Source: Sabellastarte sp. h YS-2021
Lineage: Eukaryota; Annelida; Polychaeta; Sabellida; Sabellidae
DNA length: 64,000 bases
NCBI GenBank assembly: GCA_964017235.1
Contig: OZ024933.1
Coordinates: 94,269,432 to 94,333,431 of the forward strand
Direction of reading: 5' to 3'
The first letter of the stretch is position 1. Each line of letters opens with the position of its first letter. Below are positions 45,844 through 57,289 of this stretch, one piece after another. Below the pieces are notes generated by a model, which saw only the letters and a list, made by a program, of their open reading frames with translations, did not search any database and was not told the origin of the DNA. The translations under genes were made by a program, and so were the position numbers.

Positions 45844-47035
45844 TTTTTACCCCACAGCCCTTAAGGGCTGTCAGGGTATTGTTTTCACCCATGGTGTCCG
45901 GATGGGTGGTCGGGCGGGCGACGGGAAGAAGTTTTGTCCGGCCTGTATCTCAGAAACTGTAAGGTGTAGGAAGTTGATACTTGGTAGGGACATTGGTTAG
46001 GGTTGTAGGTGTACAACGTCATGGTCTGACCTTGACTTGACCTTGCCGTATTAACCTTGAGTTTGAAAATCTTGTCCGGGCTATATCTCGGAAACCGTAA
46101 GGTGTAGGAAGTTGATACTTGGTAGGGACATTGGTTAGGGGGTGTAGGTGTGCAACGTCATGTTGTGACCTTGATTTGACCTTGCCGTAGTGACCTTGAC
46201 CAATACAATCTTGTCCGGGCTATATCTCGGAAACTGTAAGGTGTAGGAAGTTGATACTTGGTAGGGACATTTGTTAGGGGGTGTAGGTGTGCAACATCAT
46301 AGTCTGACCCTGATTTGACCTTTGACCATGCTGTGGTGACCTTGACCTATAAAATCTTGTCCGGGCTATATCTCAGAAACCGTAAAGTGTAGGAAGTTGA
46401 TACTTGGTAGGGACATTGGTTAGGAGCTGTAGGTGTGCAACGTCATGGTCTGACCTTGATTTGACCTTTGATCTTGCATATCTGATGCTACCGGTATTTT
46501 ATGTCTCTACGAGGATATCTGATACTATTTTATCTCTCTTATATCTGTCTTATATCTTTTTACTTGAATCTTGGTTGTTGCACCTTTGGGTGTCTTTTGA
46601 TGTAGATTAAGCACTGTTAAAGTCATGTTAGAATTCATTAACTGTTTTACTTTTGCAACTTGTAACAGATGGTATTGCATCAAGTGAGCCACAGGTTTTT
46701 GCCCCAACTCCACATAAAATCATGTATTGCCACATCTGTATGCATGGTTAGTATTCAAAACATCCAAACCATAATTCGACCATACAAATGACAGTCAAAA
46801 TGGGAGAAGTCTTAAAGCTTCATAATTTTTAGTTTATTGAATTGTCTTGATACTTAATCTTTACATGCACTTTATTTCTCTTAGATGTTACTTCCTCTAC
46901 TTAAACATTATTTGGACACTGACACTGCTCTGAATGTATCCCAGTCTGTGTACTGTTTCACTACTTCTATATCTCATGGTGTTGAAAACTATTTCCCCAG
47001 GCGGTGGGGTACGGGCATCTCTGATGCTATTTTTC
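45844..47035 (-). mobile_element. complete pearl/Helentron-like element inserted in LINE ORF1
   Basis: Both junctions fall inside the ORF1 frame. One end has TACCCCACAGCC (45848-45859) and a perfect 18-bp palindrome ACAGCCCTTAAGGGCTGT (45854-45871). The other end has the near-complement GGCGGTGGGGTA (47000-47011) and a hairpin GCATCTCTGATGC (47015-47027). The interior holds about four units of the satellite that is longer at 23.5-25.3 kb, in the opposite orientation. Subterminal inverted repeats, hairpins and core tandem repeats are the plan of Helentron-associated and pearl elements; the assignment is inference. Confidence 0.7.
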
Positions 47036-47254
47036 TGAGTTTATTTGCAGAGATTTTTTCAGTGAGTCTAAATCAAAAGTAACAGGTTCAATGAACTCTT
47101 GGAACATCGCACGTAAGGTAGATAGTGGGACAGATCTGTCGAGGGAGGCAGGTGAGACAACTTCAAACCCTCTTTTGTGAGATTTAGGTGGTGCAGGAGT
47201 ACTTTTGCTAACACCCTTTGTGGAGGGTTTGGAACTTTCAACTTTGTGAGCCAT
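47036..47254 (-). pseudogene. LINE ORF1 N-terminal part
   Basis: An ATG at 47254 opens a basic, S/P-rich start (MAHKVESSKPSTKGVSKSTP), then LRAMFQEFIEPVTFDLDSLK, where the frame runs into the inserted element. The continuation into the coiled coil at 45843 is consistent with one ORF1 interrupted by the insertion. Confidence 0.6.
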
Positions 47255-47985
47255 TGTTGAATCCTATATTCATCAATCAGAATTGCATAAATAATATTAT
47301 GAAATACTTATTACGCAAATTTGAGTCAAAAAGTCTGTAATAATATCTTCAGTACATCAGTTATTTGTACAAATGAATACACAGTATCTGTAGTAAATAT
47401 CAAACCATAGAAGTGAAGCACATTTTTATGCAAAGGTCATGGTCTGTTTTTGTAAGCAGAATATTAAACACTGTGCAGGAAGTCAAAAGTGGGTTTAAAC
47501 AAACCAGTTAATAGGTGACCACAAAAAGCAAGTCCAACATATCAAGCAGAACATTAAACACAGTGTAGAAAGTCTAAAGTGGGTTGAAACAAACCAGTTA
47601 ACAGATGTCTGATGAAAGCCCATCACACATATCAAGCCCAAGAGAATGTTATATTCCAGTGAACATGTCCATGTCAGTGCACAAAATTCCTTCCAGTGGG
47701 CTTGGTGGAAATTAGGTACTTTTTTTGTTAATATATCCAAATAAGGCAATCCATTTGTGGCATATAAATCAACATAAGGGTGAGAACAGTATTAAACCCC
47801 AAACTTCTTGCTAGTTTATAATGAAAGTTATTTCCAATTTCATATAATAATTATTCCCTAATGTTCACCATACTTTTATTTAACACATCTTCATTTCTTG
47901 TTAACTCTATCAATCTACTTCCAATAGAATTGTTGAAAACTCTTCTCTTGAAAAAAAGCACCGTCAAGTCATTGTGTATCAACCT
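47255..47985. other. probable LINE 5' region, no gene
   Basis: A roughly 85-bp pair (GTGGGTT(T/G)AAACAAACCAGTTA near 47490 and 47580) forms a short tandem repeat, possibly in the LINE 5' UTR. No coding region is supported. Confidence 0.4.
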
Positions 47986-48870
47986 GATGGTCGGTTAGTT
48001 GAGGCTGCAAGAAGGGCTGACTGTTGTCAACAGCACCGGCTGGTGGAGGCTTGGCTGGAGATACAACCCCAGGCTGGAAACATGTTCTGGTTGTTGAAAA
48101 GCTCTGGACAACAGCATAGCCTCTAATCTGTTGTGACCCATGCTTCTTAGTTGCTTTTCCCTTTTCTTTGGTGTATCAGTCTACTTGTCTTTCGCATTAC
48201 TGCTACTCGACTCCTTTGAACCTTTAATCTTCTTGGCTTATGCACCAGGGGTACTGCTTACCTCTTTTGGGTTCAAACCTTGCCCATCTTTCGCCACCCC
48301 TAGGACAGTAACTTCTACAGCATCGACTAGGGTGCTACTCCACTCTTTTTGAATGGCTTTTAGTCACGGTTTTCTTTCTTTTTCAGGTAAAAAGGAGTTG
48401 CTAAACGTGCCTTCTGATCCTGGGTAAGTACGTAGCAAAATGAGCAATCTTTATGTTCAACACAGGGGGTCAGTCTCCTTCACTTTGTCTCTACCACAGG
48501 CACAGTACGTGTGGGAATCGAACCCGGCCATTAAATGTCCATACAGACCCTGTTTCTGCCCAGGTGAAGCCATAATGATCTATAAGTGTATATAAATAAT
48601 TAGCAGTAAGATAGACTACGAATAAGTAGCAAATTAGATGCTAATCCACACTTTCACAAAAATCGGTCTGCACAGTACACACGCCAAATAAAAAAGATGC
48701 TATGACTTCATGCAGTCTAGACAGGAAGGAAGTACAAGGTGCCACCTGGCAAATGCACAGTGGGACCAGCCAGCCGGTGGAAACACAGAATGAATTTTTC
48801 TTTTGTTTGGCGGGGCCGGTTTGCACCGACCGGATTAGCAATAGTCCATTGGATAAGATGTACTAATGCA
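47986..48870 (-). mobile_element. DIRS fragment, copy D, inverted
   Basis: It contains the terminal repeat (48870-48640) and gag cysteine-cluster remnants around 48560. From 48210 rightward it is the duplicate of copy C, while the part left of 48210 differs from copy C. The reading frames are short and broken. Confidence 0.65.
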
Positions 48871-50026
48871 ATAGAATGGAAAATTGTGTTTCAGATATCC
48901 GAGCTTGGATCTACCAAAACTTTTAATCACTCCAAAATTGAATCTATTGTATTTGGTTCATGGTTTTCTCATAACAATTGCCCTTCATTGCATGCTACTT
49001 TTGGCCAGAGTAGCACTGAACCATCAATATCTGTTCAAAGTCTGTGTTCATATGCAGAAGTTTTTAGCATATGCATTTTCATAACAAATGTAGGTGAATC
49101 AACCAACAGATGCAGGGCATAGCTTATGACAGGTTAATGGCCAAGTAAGTGTCCAATATTAGAAAATGATGAATTGCTTACAAGGTCCCAAAGGAAACCG
49201 AGTCAACAATCCTAATATTGGACACTTACGCGAGTATTGATCTATTTCAATTACACTCATTCCTTAATTTGTAATTTTAAAGATGTTTTTTTAACATCCT
49301 TACTTTTCATTCCTATATTTGTGGTGTGTATTTTGGGGGTTTTCTGATTATTTCAGTTGAAATAAATGTAGGTGTTTCTTTAGAAATATGTAACAAAAGT
49401 TTCTATATATGGCCAAAATCACAGAGCGGAACAATTGGCCAATAGTGAAAGATATAGGAGACTTTTAACAAAAGAATATCATACAGGTGTAATTTAAAAG
49501 AAATTTTGTTGAACAATATGCTGGTCTAAACAAATAATTAAAAGTAGTCAATGCCAGTCTTGTTCAATTATTGGTTACTGAAATTGAAGGGTCATTTTAG
49601 CCTAATACTAGGTGTCATTCCATTCAAAAATCTCCAAATAAAATACTTTTGCATACCCAAGTTTAATACCTTTTGCTTGGAGATCTTTTGTAGATTTTCT
49701 TTGGATTTGTGGTGAGGTGTCCTTCTGTGGCATGAAGTAAACGGGTAATAACTAGAAATGTGTAAATCTCTCAAGTGATCAATAAGTGTTCAAATTGTAG
49801 GGATGTCATAGCCAAGGGCCTGATGAAATGGGTTATTCTTTCACTTGAAATAATTATTTGTATGGTCTGCCCCATCAAGAGTTCTTTTGTTTGTTTGTTT
49901 ATTTATTTATTGGTGTTTTACATAATGCCTTGTACCATATTGGTTATATTGTGTCGGGTAGCTAGAAGGCCAGAGGATACCAGCATATACATTTGGTCAA
50001 GGTTCTATACTGTGGTACCTATAGAC

Positions 50027-51610
50027 CAGGGTTGGGGTCCAGTACATTGAAATATACTTAAGTACAAGTACAAGTGCTTTGTTAATTTTCAAGTACAAGT
50101 ACAAATACAAGTCCTTTTTTCCTCAAAGTACTTAAGTACAAGTACTTTTCAAAGTACTTAAGTACAAGTACAAGTACTTATCACCCGTGAATGACAAAGT
50201 AAATTTAAAAAAAACACACCACCAAGTTTATTCACACATATATACAAAATTTACAATTATACACTAATTGGTTGTTATCCACTTATTACTATCTTTATAA
50301 CATTAAAAGGCCCACTGTTATTATTGTTTATTCTATTTTAGTGACTACCAATATTTCACAAAACAACAGATACAACATGTAAAAAAATACCCAGCCTGCT
50401 ATTGGGCTTATAAGTCACTTTAAGTTAGAAATTAATTAAGTGTTGTGATGATGGAAAATTAGTTAACCCAATACAATAATACTATACATAATAAGTTTTA
50501 TGTTAACTAGTCTTTCTAAATTGAAGTATTAGAGAGAAAGCAGAAAGCTTGCTGTGTATAACATTCTCCTTTAAGAAATAGGTGTTTTTCTGTTGAATAC
50601 AATGTTATCACCCAAAATTGCTATTCAATAAAAGTGACAAGTAAACAATGAACTAATCCTCACCTTCAAATGTTTGACAGAAATTGAAGTGACTTTTGTG
50701 CTTCCTGCTATAATCTGAGTACATTGTTTACACTTTGCTGTGACACTCCCTTCAGTATTAGCTGGAATCTCAAAATGCTTTAAAACAGCAGCCATTGTGC
50801 TAACACAATGTGATTACCATAAGAGGGAGTGGTTTGTCAATCCCCCCATCCTAGTATTTATAGTGGTCAGACAAGATCATGGCCAGTGAAAGAAATAATC
50901 TTTTTTCTGTAATCAACAGTCTTACCTACTCCAACAATCTTCTGATCTGTGTTCATGCGTTGAAAAAAAATCATTCCTGAGCAATTACATCACAGAGACT
51001 GTGTTAATCTGATCCTTGTGATTTTCTTGGACCAATTGAAAGATCTTAAATGCCCAGGTGCAATTTACAAAGAATACTCATACCAGGGTAGATATTATTA
51101 ACTGAGATCAGGCAAGTTCAAAGTAGACAGTTATAAGAGGATTAAAGAAGGGGAGTAATATGCAATCTTGGAACAATTGTCCCTCTTTTTAAGATGTGAT
51201 TGGCTTATTGAATTGAAACTTAAATAATTTGATTCATTATTATTATCAATTATACTAAACTTTTTAAAGAAACACTATTATCAAATTGAATCAGATATAT
51301 CAGTGAAATTTTTATGAAAATTTAATCTAAATGAATGTTTATCAATAAAGATCTGGAAAAAGCTCAATTCAGTTGTAATGATTATATAATACACAAACTT
51401 TTGAAAAATTAACAAAAATTTACTTAAACTAAAAGTACTTAAAAAGGACTTAAATGTACTTGTAAGTACATCAAATTTAAAATGTACTTAAGTACAATTC
51501 AAGTACATGTACTTGGAATTTGAAAATGTACTTAAGTACATTTTAGTACTTTGAAAAATGTACTTAAGTACAAATGTACTTAAGTACAAAGTACTTTGAC
51601 CCCAACCCTG
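50027..51610 (-). mobile_element. non-autonomous hAT element, 1584 bp, with exact 8-bp target duplication
   Basis: The termini are CAGGGTTGGGGTC and GACCCCAACCCTG. The target duplication CTATAGAC lies at 50019-50026 and 51611-51618; the empty site is preserved in duplication copy 1 (37546-37553). Subterminal DNA on both sides is dense in AGTACTTAAGTACAAGTAC words, the likely transposase binding sites. The only coding relic is a BED-type zinc-finger exon. Confidence 0.95.
50664..50795 (-). pseudogene. BED zinc-finger first exon of a hAT transposase
   Basis: From an ATG at 50795 the minus strand reads 44 codons without a stop: MAAVLKHFEIP, then AKCKQCTQII and SVKHLK, ending at AAG|GTGAGG, a good splice donor. 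The CxxC pair followed by a late KHLK is the first half of a BED finger, which binds DNA in hAT transposases. The catalytic domain is missing from the element, so this is an orphaned exon. It could still be spliced into a nearby - strand transcript such as GT8, since the element lies downstream of the last coding exon. Confidence 0.65.
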
Positions 51611-51823
51611 CTATAGACTAATTTGAACGATATCCTCAACTTTGATATGCTTTGAATACCTCGGAAAGAATTTTCAATGATTTAATAAGATAAGATCAAC
51701 ATTTTATCCACCCTTGCCATTTTGACTTGCATTTTGTCCAACCACGTTTTGTATTGGATTTGTCTTATGAAATCCATGACAGTAAAACTGAGGTATGAAG
51801 TATTTAATATATTTTTTTCCATT

Positions 51824-52437
51824 TCAAGTAACACACTTATATGAGACTGAATAATTTGCATTGTCCTTAATAGCTTTACAATTACCAACATTATTGCACT
51901 CTGTTGGAGCATGCTTTTTCCACAGTTTATAGTGGGGACCAATTTTAGCCATCCAAGGTTTTTCCTCTCCATTCCAGTGCAATACTTTGGAGTTTTCTGC
52001 CTGTGTAAAACTAACCCTAGCCTTCAAAGACCAGCCAAGATCACTGCAGTGCCAGCCATCTAATGGCAGTACTATTGCATTAGGGTGGTAGACAAACCAC
52101 ATAATGGCCTGACAGATTGTGTACCACCATCTAGTTCCTGGTGTATTCTTTAAATTTTTTGCCATATCAATCCAAAATGTATATTCTGTCTGTAAATATT
52201 TATCTTCTTGTCGCCATTTGTTAAGATTCAGTAATGCCACTGCATTGTTGTATGCATATGCCTGCCTGTCAAAGGGTCTTCCATACCTTTTTTCAAAGAT
52301 ATTAAATGTATGAACAGCCAAAAGCTCTTCTCCAAAATGCATTTCAAAGTTTGGCCATTGCAGCGTCGGACACGATCTTTGAGGTACCATGATCCAATTA
52401 TTGCCCATTTTATAATTCCATAGCTCTGCAATGTTAC
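51824..52437 (-). CDS. GT8-family glycosyltransferase, terminal exon
   Basis: The exon opens after TTTACATTTTAG and reads, in phase 1 with the exon at 56662, GNIAELWNYKMGNNW. NNAVALLNLNKWRQE and QAIMWFVYHPNAIVLPLDGW follow, then HCSDLGW and VLHWNGEEKPW (the HxxGxxKPW motif that binds the nucleotide-sugar diphosphate in GT8 enzymes), and the exon ends NYSVSYKCVT. Its partner exon has the DxD motif, so together they cover nearly the whole GT8 fold. The family transfers sugars from UDP-sugars in the Golgi; closest in pattern to GLT8D/GAUT-like proteins, but the substrate cannot be told. The stop follows a 46-bp segment missing from the duplicate. This exon is the intact one of two copies. Confidence 0.85.
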
Positions 52438-52969
52438 CTAAAATGTAAAGAAGTATTTGTGAATATAAAGCTGCCATTATTTTATGCATATATTAGAGCT
52501 CTACAAGATGTTTTAGGTACCATGTAACCTTTGTTCACAACTCGTTAGTAGAGTATTAGTCCATAGATTTTTTACAGTTCAGCAGATACCCAGACAGATT
52601 GATAGAGGGCTGAAGAGAGAGCCCAAAGAAAAACCCAATAAAATTTAAAATGTTATAAGAATAGCTTTAACGTTTACAAAAAGTTTTTAAACCCTATGTA
52701 AATCCTTTTTACAAAAAAAACGTCTCATAAACATTCTCTATACAAATATTTTGCTGAAGACATTTGTTAGAGGTTTATAAAATAACTCAAGAAAATGGGT
52801 TTCATTGGAAACCTTTTCTAACATTTATAAAATAGCAGAAGATGTTTGGTTTTGCCACAGAAAGAATCTGAATGGGGCAGGGGAAGGTGTTGGCCACAAA
52901 AAGACAGAAAAGATATTGTATTGCGTGGTTGATTGATTTAACATCACACCTATGATACTGTATGGAGGG

Positions 52970-53165
52970 GCCACAGTGGCAGAGTAGTAACACTCTCACC
53001 TCCCACCTCTGAGGCCGGGGATCGATTCCCGGCACGGTCTCAAGTGGGAAAGCTGGTAGTTGCTTGCCGTTGGTCGGTAGTTTACAGTACAGAACCCTAA
53101 CGAACTTTATGTACTGGTTTCCTCTGCCCTTCAAACTACCCGTCGTGATATGACTTGTACAGTGT
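52970..53165 (+). mobile_element. tRNA-derived SINE, copy 4
   Basis: GGGGCCACAGTGGCAGAGTA (A box) and GGGGATCGATTCCCGG (B-box region) are followed by the family body to ATAAATAAATGA. It is absent at the equivalent place in duplication copy 1 (near 38850), where an imperfect GATACTGTATAGATACAGTATC stands instead. Confidence 0.9.
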
Positions 53166-53189
53166 CATAAATAAATGACGTTGCAGCAA

Positions 53190-53945
53190 ACATGTGGGGT
53201 TCATACTACAATCCAGGTTGACAAGGATTGAGGGTTGAAACAGACTGAAGCAGATTAATCTCAATCCAAGTTGAATGTCCGCACTACAGAGTTTAATCTG
53301 GATTGGGACGTATCCCATTTTATACATTTGAAAGTGACTCTTTGTGTGCAGTATAACAAATAATTTAAGCTCAACACACTTATGTACATTGAAAAGAAGC
53401 ATGAAAGCAATGGATTTTAAAACAACATTTTGTTATTGTGATATATAAAAAATTGAAAAGGATTGAAAATTATACTTACCTTAATATAAAAAATAAATTT
53501 TGACACACAATTTAAAGTATCAGAGAACCACACAATTGTAGCTTGATCAGTTTTTTCTATTTGTGTAGGGTGTATTGCAATCAGCAGCAATATTGCAGGC
53601 TCTTTTATTTATCTAAACAGACATGTTATGACATGAATGCTTCTTTGAAAATACCCCTTTAAGTTGAGATACCATTTAACCTTTTGGTTTTCTTAAACAA
53701 TTAGCGCAATTATTGCCATATCAGCACCAAGTCAAATGATTACAGAACCAATGCTCTCAACCCTTGTCAAGCTGGATTGAAAGGATTCACACTGCAAAGG
53801 GGTTTGAACCAATCTGCGTCAATCCATCTCTTGAGTAGGGTTAAGATCTATCCTTTTCAACCCTGATTATGATTGTTCAGACTAGTCCCAATCTGGTTCA
53901 ATCTGTTTCAACCACAGTTCATTTCATGGTTGAACCCCCAGTAAG
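53190..53945. mobile_element. MITE rich in AATCTGGATTG / TTGAACC words
   Basis: GGGGTTCATACTACAATCC at the left and GGTTGAACCCCC at the right, with many inverted AATC(C/T)GG(A/T)TTGA-type words, suggest one foldback-like element. Duplication copy 1 contains only its left part (38875-39991, with the two SINEs inside), cut off at GAACCAATCT. Confidence 0.6.
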
Positions 53946-54320
53946 CTTCGCTCAGGATAAAGAATGAGACAAGATTAGCAGGAGAGGCAGAAAAACGTTC
54001 AAATCATTAAACACCTGCAGTGATGACCAGTAAAAGGAGGTGACCTTTATACATCTTTGGTAGTCAGAAAGTTTGAACAGCGTGTAACTGCTGTGTGGCC
54101 ACATAAAATAAACTGGTCAACTCAGACCTCAGCCAACTCATCTTGTACCAACTTGGCCCCTTCTATAACAAACTTGGACATATATATTAGCATTGTTAGC
54201 AGTGTTACTTTTATGATAAAAATTCGTACACAATGAAATAGTTGAAATAACCATGAAAATGTAGTAAACGTACTTTTTAATGTTCGTTGTGTGCCTTTAA
54301 ATTACACCTGCGAGTTTTTA
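53946..54320. other. no feature recognised
   Basis: AT-rich intronic DNA of the GT8 gene without clear repeats or coding potential. Confidence 0.4.
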
Positions 54321-54580
54321 TTTTGTTAAAAGTGTCCAATATCTTTCTCTAATGGGCAGCTGTTGCGCTCTGTGATTTTGAAGCCATACACAGAAGCCTT
54401 TTTGACACATTTCCAATGAAAACCCTTTACATTTATTTCAACTAAAATGATCTTTAAAAAACTCCAAACCAGAAATATAGGAATGAAAAGGATATTAAAC
54501 AACATCTTTAAAATTACAAATTAAGGAAGGGTGTAATTTAAATTGATTAATAGCTTCGTAAGTGTCAAATATTTCAAAAT
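54321..54580. mobile_element. inverted copy of the AAGTGTCCAATATT MITE
   Basis: AAAAGTGTCCAATATC and AAGTGTCAAATATT bound about 250 bp whose interior (CTCTGTGATTTTGAAGCCAT, AAAATTACAAATTAAGGA) is the reverse complement of 36800-37010. Confidence 0.7.
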
Positions 54581-55081
54581 ACTTACTCACTTAGTCATTA
54601 ACATCTTCATAAAAGCACACCATTTCCTATTTAATGAAATGCACTACAATTTATTGGTGTATTGATATTGAATCAATATATACTGTTGGCTTTTATAGGG
54701 AAAAAGGTTGTGAAAAGAAAAGAATAATATTAATACTACTTAAAGTGTTTAAAGAGGGGTTGCATTAATATCAAATAGCCATCTTAAGGTTGGCCTGTGT
54801 ATCTGTTATAAACTAGCTTTGTTTGCGTTAAACTGACACAAAATGTTTATTTACTGATTAATATTGATCACCTATAATATTCTATATCACTGTTTTGATA
54901 GTTTTTAATCGTGGATATAGTGATATGAGATAATCTTATATAAATGATGCCAATGTGTAATCAATTAAGTGCCCTTCCAATTGATATCAAATAAGTGAAG
55001 ATGAGTTTTAGAAGCGGCTCTAGTTTGAATCAGAATTAGTCTCAGTTGGCAGGGATGAGCTGCAGAAGGTCTAAGTTGTCT

Positions 55082-55634
55082 TGGGCCCGTATTCACGAAA
55101 GGTCTTAGCCAGGGCTTAGGCTTAAAGTTGAGACTTTTGTCTGACGTTTCTGCCCAAAACCTGCTAAGAATTTTGTCTTAGGCTTAGTGGTATTCACAAA
55201 GAATTCAAGAGTGGTCTTAGGCTTAACCAAGGGCTCAACTTGAAGACTGGTTAGTAGTGGGCTTAAATTTTGTAAAGAGGACTTAAATATGGCCGCCATA
55301 AACTTTTCTCCACTACAAAATTTGAAATGGCTGTAAATAAAGTATAATTATACAGAACATCTCACTAAAGCAGTCTTTGGAAGTTTATATGTGGTAACAA
55401 GGTTTTCCATTTCAAAACAGCACTTTTCCTTAGATAAAATGCATTTAATGAAGGATAAATGCCACCAATAGTATAATTTGAATAGAAAAGAAAGGTCACA
55501 TGACCAGAAAACCACTGTGGTTATTTGATAATCTTGGACTTAGCTAAGTCACCCTTTGTAAATACCGTTTTAAAGACAAAACTTAGCTGAGACCTTTTAA
55601 GATTTAAGACCTTTCGTGAATACGGGCCCAGGAT
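55082..55634. mobile_element. MITE family 1, copy 3 (TGGGCCCGTATTCACGAAAG termini)
   Basis: TGGGCCCGTATTCACGAAAG at the left is matched by CTTTCGTGAATACGGGCCCA at the right. The interior (GAGGACTTAAATATGGCCGC, AACCACTGTGGTTAT) matches the copies at 10.2 and 13.6 kb. Confidence 0.9.
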
Positions 55635-55797
55635 TTGTACGGGTTGACATAGAATGCAAAATTAATCGTTAAAAGTCTGCCAGTGTATCACATGGTGGAC
55701 TGAAGTGTTGCAATAATTTAAGTATAAAGATAGACAATACTGCCTGTAGTGTGATAGGGATATGAGAGGTATGTGAAGAAATTTAGCCTAGGTTGTC

Positions 55798-56020
55798 TTA
55801 AATTTATTTATTTGGGTTTTAACGTCACTTTCAACATTATATAGGTCATATAATAATGGGCAGAGGAAACCAGTACACATACAGTTGGTCAAGGTTCTGT
55901 GCTGTAAACTGCCGACCATTGGTAAGAAACTACCAACTTTCCAATATTGGGTCTGGGGTTTCAAGCTGCAGACATCAGAGGTGGGAGGCCAGGGTGGTAC
56001 CACTGGTCTCTTCTTGGCCT
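55798..56020 (-). mobile_element. tRNA-derived SINE, copy 5, diverged
   Basis: The tail (TTTATTTATTTGGGTTTTAA in + orientation), GGCAGAGGAAACCAGTACA and GTCAAGGTTCTGTGCTGTAA match the family. The tRNA head is decayed and 20-odd bases of the body are deleted. Confidence 0.8.
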
Positions 56021-56661
56021 AAAAAAAGATTCCCAGGCCATGACTTCCTACAAGTTACAAGTTTCACATTTCAAACCTCTAGGAGCAATATCAGGGGAGA
56101 TATAAGGCCTTTTTAATAGGATAACCTCATTTGACATTAAACGTGATATGGCGGCCATTTTGTTTTAAGAACTAAACCAAAATTACTACCAGGCTAGCTT
56201 TTCTAGCCATATATCTTTTGTGCAAATTCGATGAAGGTAGCTGTAATATTTCAAGATTTAGAGCACCTTTATGATTTTCAAATAATTGGCTATGGCAGCC
56301 GTTTTGTTTTGCAAAATGAGGCCAAATTTTACACAGCCACATTTTCATAGCCATAAACATTCCCTGCAAATTCGGTGAAGATATCTTTATAAATGAATGA
56401 GATATTAAGGTTTATGTAAAATCGTGACGAATGGACTGACAGACGCACGCACGCACATACAGAAGGCCTTTTATAATCTCACAACCACGGCCTTCGGCCA
56501 CTGGCAGGAGATAATTATGGATGTTCAAAACTTTCATAAATATTGGCATGTAAAAATAATTAAATCAAATATAATTTAATCAATTTTGTGATCCACTTAA
56601 TCTCTCCATGTATGGGCATGTATGAGTTCTTATAAAACGACAAAGCTAGCAAAGCTCTTAC

Positions 56662-57091
56662 CTTGCACAATCATGTCAACATCTAAAAACAATACTTTAT
56701 CCAAATGTGGGAAAATCCTGTGAGCCTGGAGTCTTATTATGTTTGAGCATCGAGATATTCGTCCATGAACAGTGGCTGTGTAATTGATGTAACTCCTGAA
56801 AATGGGAGGCATAAATTTATGTGCTGTTCCTCTCACATCAAATTGGGTGAAATTAAACCCTTTTATTTTGAAACACGACAAGTATTGCTTTACCAGATGT
56901 GCATTCCCTTCACACCATATGATATGAAACATAACAGGCACCTTTGTTGATGAAAGCACTGAATTTATAAGATTTGGTAAGGCTACCAGCATGTCTTCAT
57001 CCAACGTCATCAGGATATGCACTCTTTCCTCTGATGCTTTGCTTTTGTTAGTCTTTGCATCAATGGTTTGGCGTGACCATTTCCTCATACT
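56662..57091 (-). CDS. GT8-family glycosyltransferase, N-terminal catalytic exon
   Basis: The exon follows an acceptor (TATTTAATAG|AGTATG) and ends CAAG|GTAAGAG. It encodes about 142 residues: a basic start (MRKWSRQTIDAKTNKSK), the first strand HILMTLDEDMLVALPNLINS, FHIIWCEGNA, and CSNIIRLQAHRIFPHLDKVL followed by FLDVDMIVQ. The D-V-D is the GT8 metal-binding DxD, expected to hold Mn2+ and the UDP-sugar. The donor phase (1) fits the exon at 52437, recreating the usual VxGxIxELW continuation. The N-terminal signal anchor expected for a Golgi enzyme is not in this exon and was not found up to 64000, so the first exon or exons lie further upstream or were missed. The polypyrimidine tract of the acceptor is poor, so the true start is uncertain. 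Confidence 0.85.
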
Positions 57092-57289
57092 CTATTAAAT
57101 ACACAGATATTTATTTTTGGAATATAGAGTGACAGACAGAGACATATGCAAACACATGGGTAATTTATTATTTTGATATTATTTATTTAAGAGCAATACT
57201 TTGTTGATTATAGCAAACTGCTATCAAACAAATAAATATCAGCCAAATATATGGCATGTAGAAAAGCAAAACACTTAATCATCTTACAG

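Larger units (their letters stand above)
48210..53817. repeat. segmental duplication, copy 2 (carries the intact GT8 exon)
   Basis: It matches 35805-39991. Differences seen: the hAT insertion (50027-51610), a SINE near 52973-53165, a 35-bp extra stretch near 49740-49775, and a 46-bp segment in the exon 3' end near 51800. Copy 1 has its own two SINEs. Identity outside the indels is high, roughly 95 per cent by eye. Confidence 0.9.
52438..56661 (-). other. intron of the GT8 gene
   Basis: Donor AAG|GTAAGAG at 56662/56661 and acceptor TTTACATTTTAG at 52438 flank 4.2 kb of MITEs and SINEs. The phase (1) matches across it. Confidence 0.8.
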
